Position numbers and translations under genes: made by a program. A stretch of DNA of 64,000 nucleotides from Buchnera aphidicola (Microlophium carnosum) (lineage in GTDB: Bacteria > Pseudomonadota > Gammaproteobacteria > Enterobacterales > Enterobacteriaceae): positions 434,001 through 498,000 of the forward strand of contig CP048747.1 in NCBI GenBank assembly GCA_011752475.1, written 5' to 3'. Below are positions 60,106 to 64,000 of the stretch, one piece after another. Under the pieces are notes generated by a model. That model did not search any database. It saw nothing but the letters and a program-made list of their open reading frames with translations, and was not told the DNA's origin. Position 1 is the first letter of the stretch; each line of letters starts with the position of its first letter.

Positions 60106-60951
60106 ATGGATGAATTAAATGTAGTAAATGATATCAATCATGCAGGAAATTGGTTGATAGGTAATCAAGAATTATTACTTGGATATATAGTAAATCTGAC
60201 ATCTGCTATTATTATTTTAGTTGCTGGAATGTTTATATCTAAAATTATATCAAATGGAGTTAATCAAGTATTAATTACTCGTAATATTGATGCTACTATT
60301 GCTGGTTTTCTTTCTGCATTAATGCGATATATTATTATTACTTTTACACTGATTGCTGCATTAGGTCGAATTGGAGTACAAACAACATCAGTAATTGCTA
60401 TATTAGGAGCAGCTGGTATGGCTATAGGTTTAGCTTTACAAGGATCTTTATCTAATTTTGCAGCAGGTGTATTATTAGTTACACTTAGACCATTAAAAAC
60501 TGGAGAATATGTCAATTTAGGAAATGTTTCAGGAACTGTATTAAACATTCATATTTTTTATACAACACTTCGTACTTTAGACGGAAAAATTGTAGTAGTA
60601 CCAAATAATAAAATCATTTCTGGTAATATTATTAATTACTCAAGAGAACCTATACGTCGTAATGAGTTTATTATAAGTGTATCTTACAATAGCGATATTG
60701 ATTTAGTGATAAAAATATTACGAACAGTAATAGAAAAAGAAGAAAGAGTAATCAAAGATAAAGATATTATTGTTGGTCTTAGTGAATTAGCCCCATCTTC
60801 TTTAAATTTTATAGTTCGCTGTTGGAGTAAGAATAACGATTTAAATTCAGTATACTGGGATTTAATGGCTAAATTTAAAAAAGCACTAGATAAAAATAAT
60901 ATTAATGTTCCCTATCCTCAACTAGATGTACATTTTTATAAAAAAAATTAA
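60106..60951 (+). CDS. mscS: Small-conductance mechanosensitive channel MscS
   Basis: MscS opens under membrane tension to release solutes during osmotic down-shock. The 281 residues (E. coli 286) have three N-terminal transmembrane segments and the pore-lining helix [24 protein letters not shown], with the Gly/Ala packing face intact, then the cytoplasmic beta domain ([30 protein letters not shown]) and the C-terminal alpha-beta domain. It is next to fbaA, as in E. coli (yggB). Confidence 0.95.
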   Translation: MDELNVVNDINHAGNWLIGNQELLLGYIVNLTSAIIILVAGMFISKIISNGVNQVLITRNIDATIAGFLSALMRYIIITFTLIAALGRIGVQTTSVIAILGAAGMAIGLALQGSLSNFAAGVLLVTLRPLKTGEYVNLGNVSGTVLNIHIFYTTLRTLDGKIVVVPNNKIISGNIINYSREPIRRNEFIISVSYNSDIDLVIKILRTVIEKEERVIKDKDIIVGLSELAPSSLNFIVRCWSKNNDLNSVYWDLMAKFKKALDKNNINVPYPQLDVHFYKKN

Positions 60952-61012
60952 AATAATATAACAATTAAAAGAATAAAATTTTAAAAAATGATTTGTTTAA
61001 AAAAAGGTTTCT

Positions 61013-64000
61013 ATGTTTATAGTTTATAAATCAAATTCACTAGATATTCTATTATTAAAAGCTTGTAATATTATTACAGCAAAACCTCTGTCTAATATTT
61101 TTGAAAAAGAGGTTTTTGTTTATGATGGTAAAACACTATTTCAATACTTAAATATATTTTTTGCAGAAAAAATAGGTATTTCTGCTAATTTTCAATTATA
61201 TCATCCTCACGATTTTATATGGAGATTATTCCAAATAATATTATCTAAAAAAGATTTAAAAAACATATTTACTCATTCCATGATGGTTTGGAAAATCATG
61301 AATGTTCTAGATAATGAAAAATTTCTTGAAAATTATAAAAAAAAAGAAGATGAAATTAAAAAATTTAAATTTTCATTTTTAATGGCAAATATATTTGAAC
61401 AATATATTTTTTATCGTCCTAATTGGATCAACGAATGGGAAACAAAAAAAAATGCATCCATAATTGATCAAACCGAAGCATGGCAAAGAAAATTATGGAT
61501 GGAAATAATGTATAATACAAGAACAATGAAGCAATCTATATATCATTTTGCAAAGTTATTTGACAATGTTCAAAAACTAATTAAAGAAAAAAAAATAAAA
61601 AAAAAATATTTACCTAAACGTTGTTTTGTTATTTCTTCTTTTTCATTAAATCCTTCATATATAAAATTTTTTAAAGATATAAGTATATATATTAATGTTT
61701 ATTTTTTATATGTTACACCTTGTAAAAACAATATATTTCATTTAATACATAATAATATAATATGTTTAGATAAAAAAATAGAAAAAAAAAATGTATTAAG
61801 TCATTCACTAATGATGTTATGGGGACAATACGAAAAAATTTATTCTTTATATGTTCTTAAATCTAAAAAAGTTAAAATAATTAATTGTTTCAAAAAAAAT
61901 AAAAATAACAATCTACTAAATAACATTCAAAATGATTTGTTAGATAGTAATAAATTCAAAACTACAAAAAGATTTTTACAGTTAACAGACAATTCAATTT
62001 CTATACATATTTGTTTGAATAAAAAAAATGAAATTGAAATACTATATGAAAAGTTATTAGTATTTTTTCATGAAAATTCATCTCTAAAACCTAGTGATAT
62101 AGTTGTCACTTCTTTTTCACTTAATAGTTACATTTTATTTATTAATGCAATATTTAAATCAGTAGATAAAAAAAAGAACATTCCTTTTTTTATTTCGCAA
62201 AAATTTCCTAAAAATACACGAATAATATTATCTGTTTTTAAAAAAATATTAAATTTATCAAATAGTCGTTTCGAAAACGAAGAAATATTAGAATTATTAG
62301 AAATTCCTGAAATAGCAAAGAAATTTAATTTTTCAAAGGAAGAAATAAAAATTTTATATAGTTGGATAGAAGAAGCAAATATTTGTTGGGCTATTGATTG
62401 TAAACATAAAGATTATTTGTCATTTCCTAAAAACAAACAAAATACTTGGTTTTACGGAATAGAAAAATTACTTCTTAGTTACGCAATGAATGATACAGAA
62501 ACAATTTGGAATAATATTTTATCATGTAGCTTAATTAATGGTTCTAGATCAGAACTCATAGGAAAATTAATTATATTTATAAAAACACTCGAAAAATGGC
62601 AAAGAAAATTATCAAAATCACAATATCTTGAATATTGGCATTCACTATCTACAACATTAATGAGCGATTTTTTTTACCCCAGCAAAAAAATAGAAAAAAT
62701 CATGCAAATTATTCAAAAAAAATGGATAAAAATGATGAATGATAATTTATCATCTAATTATTCAAAGAAAATTTCAATTAATATACTAAAAAAAAATTTT
62801 TTTTATAAAAATGATTATACTAACAACAAAAAATTTCTTCCCGGTGTAGTGAATTTTTGTCATCCTGATTCTGTATGTTATATTCCATTTAAAATCATAT
62901 GTATCATTGGAGCTGATCACTCAAGTATTCCAAAAATTAATTATTTAGATAATTTTAATTTATTGATAAAATATCCATTAATTGGAGATGTTAACATCTA
63001 TCAAAAATATTGTTATTTATTTGCTCAAAGTATATCTTGCGCTGAAAAAAAATTGCATATTAGTTACATTGGATATTCTGATAAAGATGAAAGCAAAAGG
63101 TATCCTTCAGTTTTAGTTGATCAATTATTAAATTATATAGCGTTTAATTTTTGTTTTATAGGAGATGAGAATTTAAATTTAGAAAATAATGCTAAAAAAA
63201 TAATTAAAAATTTATGTACACAATATAACAAACAATATTTTTATGAAAAAAAAAATATAAATTTCTTTAAAAAAGACCAATTACAAAATACATATCACAA
63301 TCTTGAGAAAAATATATATGATAAAAATTTATTAAAAAAACAAAGTTATATTCAAATTAATTTAAAAGATTTAATAAATTTTTGGAAAAATCCAATACGT
63401 TATTTTTTTAATTTCAATTTAAAAATACGATTTAATACAGAAAAAAAAGAAATAAAACACACAGAACCTTTCTCAGTACATCCACTAGATGCTTTTAAAA
63501 TAAAAACAGTTTTATTAAATAAAATTATACATAATCAAGAAATAACAGAATTTTTTCAATATCATATGCTGTCTGGAAAACTACCTTATCATTTTTTTGG
63601 AAAAATATTTTGGAATAAAAGTATCAAAGATATGACGTTAATAGCAAAAGAAGTCATGAAATATAGAGTTTTAACAGAAGAAAGAAAAATTAATTTAAAA
63701 ATAGAAAAATATCAAATCAATGGTATTTTATGTGAAATACAAAATACAGGATTACTACGTTGGAAACCAACTATAATCAACTATAGCGATCGTATTTCTT
63801 TATGGTTAGAACATTTAATTTACTCTGTTTTAGTCGGTTGCAAAGATAGTAGAATAATAGGTTATAAATGTCATACTTGGTCTTTTTCTTCTTTAAATAC
63901 TGATATAGCATATACTTATCTCTTACAATATATAAGAGGATATATAAAAGGTATAAAAACACCTTTATTTTTAATAAAATCAGGTGCATCATGGCTTGAT
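61013..64000 (+). CDS. recC: Exonuclease V (RecBCD) subunit RecC, 3' end outside window
   Basis: RecC is the subunit of RecBCD that holds the inactive helicase and nuclease folds and recognises Chi. The frame is open from ATG 61013 to the right edge without a stop (996 codons; E. coli RecC has 1122). Conserved stretches include FEQYIFYRPNWINEWE, QTEAWQRKLW, SYIGYSDKDESKRYPSVLVDQLL (E. coli SYIGRSIQDNSERFPSVLVQELI) and, at the edge, LLRWKPT with SGASWLD. The sequence is extremely lysine- and isoleucine-rich. recB and recD would be expected next. Confidence 0.94.
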   Translation, partial: MFIVYKSNSLDILLLKACNIITAKPLSNIFEKEVFVYDGKTLFQYLNIFFAEKIGISANFQLYHPHDFIWRLFQIILSKKDLKNIFTHSMMVWKIMNVLDNEKFLENYKKKEDEIKKFKFSFLMANIFEQYIFYRPNWINEWETKKNASIIDQTEAWQRKLWMEIMYNTRTMKQSIYHFAKLFDNVQKLIKEKKIKKKYLPKRCFVISSFSLNPSYIKFFKDISIYINVYFLYVTPCKNNIFHLIHNNIICLDKKIEKKNVLSHSLMMLWGQYEKIYSLYVLKSKKVKIINCFKKNKNNNLLNNIQNDLLDSNKFKTTKRFLQLTDNSISIHICLNKKNEIEILYEKLLVFFHENSSLKPSDIVVTSFSLNSYILFINAIFKSVDKKKNIPFFISQKFPKNTRIILSVFKKILNLSNSRFENEEILELLEIPEIAKKFNFSKEEIKILYSWIEEANICWAIDCKHKDYLSFPKNKQNTWFYGIEKLLLSYAMNDTETIWNNILSCSLINGSRSELIGKLIIFIKTLEKWQRKLSKSQYLEYWHSLSTTLMSDFFYPSKKIEKIMQIIQKKWIKMMNDNLSSNYSKKISINILKKNFFYKNDYTNNKKFLPGVVNFCHPDSVCYIPFKIICIIGADHSSIPKINYLDNFNLLIKYPLIGDVNIYQKYCYLFAQSISCAEKKLHISYIGYSDKDESKRYPSVLVDQLLNYIAFNFCFIGDENLNLENNAKKIIKNLCTQYNKQYFYEKKNINFFKKDQLQNTYHNLEKNIYDKNLLKKQSYIQINLKDLINFWKNPIRYFFNFNLKIRFNTEKKEIKHTEPFSVHPLDAFKIKTVLLNKIIHNQEITEFFQYHMLSGKLPYHFFGKIFWNKSIKDMTLIAKEVMKYRVLTEERKINLKIEKYQINGILCEIQNTGLLRWKPTIINYSDRISLWLEHLIYSVLVGCKDSRIIGYKCHTWSFSSLNTDIAYTYLLQYIRGYIKGIKTPLFLIKSGASWLD

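Noticed and set aside
63777..63992. 71-codon minus-strand open frame near the right edge
   Set aside because: It is antisense to the clearly conserved recC.

Overview
This window is a piece of a reduced, very AT-rich gammaproteobacterial endosymbiont chromosome. Gene order, protein sequences and composition point to Buchnera aphidicola, the primary symbiont of aphids. Almost every gene is a clear orthologue of an Escherichia coli gene, in E. coli-like local order but with many intervening genes deleted (for example ftsB-ispD-ispF-nlpD without truD, surE and pcm; ybeY-ybeX-leuS-holA-nadD without ybeZ and lptE; only the 5' nuclease part of polA). Sulfate-assimilation genes are intact in the pea-aphid strain and degraded in the greenbug (Schizaphis graminum) strain; the decayed cys cluster here therefore suggests a greenbug-type or related lineage, although strain identity cannot be proved from this window.

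Layout. 1-2.5 kb: end of ffh, then rpsP-rimM-trmD-rplS (ribosome and tRNA maturation). 2.5-6.1 kb: tldD, aroQ, fis, rluD. 6.2-10.5 kb: bamD, alaS, csrA and the tRNAs Ser(GCU) and Arg(ACG). 10.6-16.5 kb: gshA, metK, endA, rsmE, rpiA and a minus-strand tRNA cluster Met-Leu-Gln. 16.6-21.5 kb: glnS, pyrG, eno. 22.0-24.6 kb: nlpD, ispF, ispD and a short ftsB, all on the minus strand. 24.66-31.49 kb: a graveyard of six sulfate-assimilation genes (cysC, cysN, cysD, cysG, cysH, cysI), all on the minus strand downstream of an open cysJ (31.5-33.3 kb). 33.5-42.1 kb: mutS, dsbA, truncated polA, yihA, typA, gmk, ygfZ. 42.3-49.3 kb: prfB (programmed +1 frameshift), lysS, lysA, lgt, thyA, miaB. 49.3-55.5 kb: ybeY, ybeX, leuS, holA, nadD, tusA. 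55.6-61 kb: asd, yhgN, pgk, fbaA, mscS. 61-64 kb: recC, running off the end.

How the genes work together. Most of the content is core translation (five aminoacyl-tRNA synthetases, RF2, ribosomal proteins, tRNA modification), glycolysis (eno, pgk, fbaA), lysine synthesis (asd, lysA), isoprenoid precursors (ispD, ispF), glutathione and SAM supply, and a minimal DNA metabolism set (recC, mutS, 5' nuclease, holA, thyA).

Main points for a second look: (1) the leucyl-tRNA synthetase has lost the threonine-rich editing motif (I247, N248 and L252 in place of T247, T248 and T252), which predicts an editing-deficient enzyme, whereas the AlaRS editing residues are intact; (2) ybeY and endA are each broken by one missing base in a 10-nt homopolymer (A10 and T10), consistent with rescue by polymerase slippage; (3) cysJ stays open although its pathway is dead, and its FMN-binding loops have decayed while its FAD/NADPH module looks intact, suggesting retention for another electron-transfer role; (4) three perfect 21-bp tandem repeats, each a palindrome, lie between rluD and bamD; (5) BamD has no lipobox cysteine; (6) the elongator tRNA-Met carries G1-U72 and an A31-C39 mismatch.
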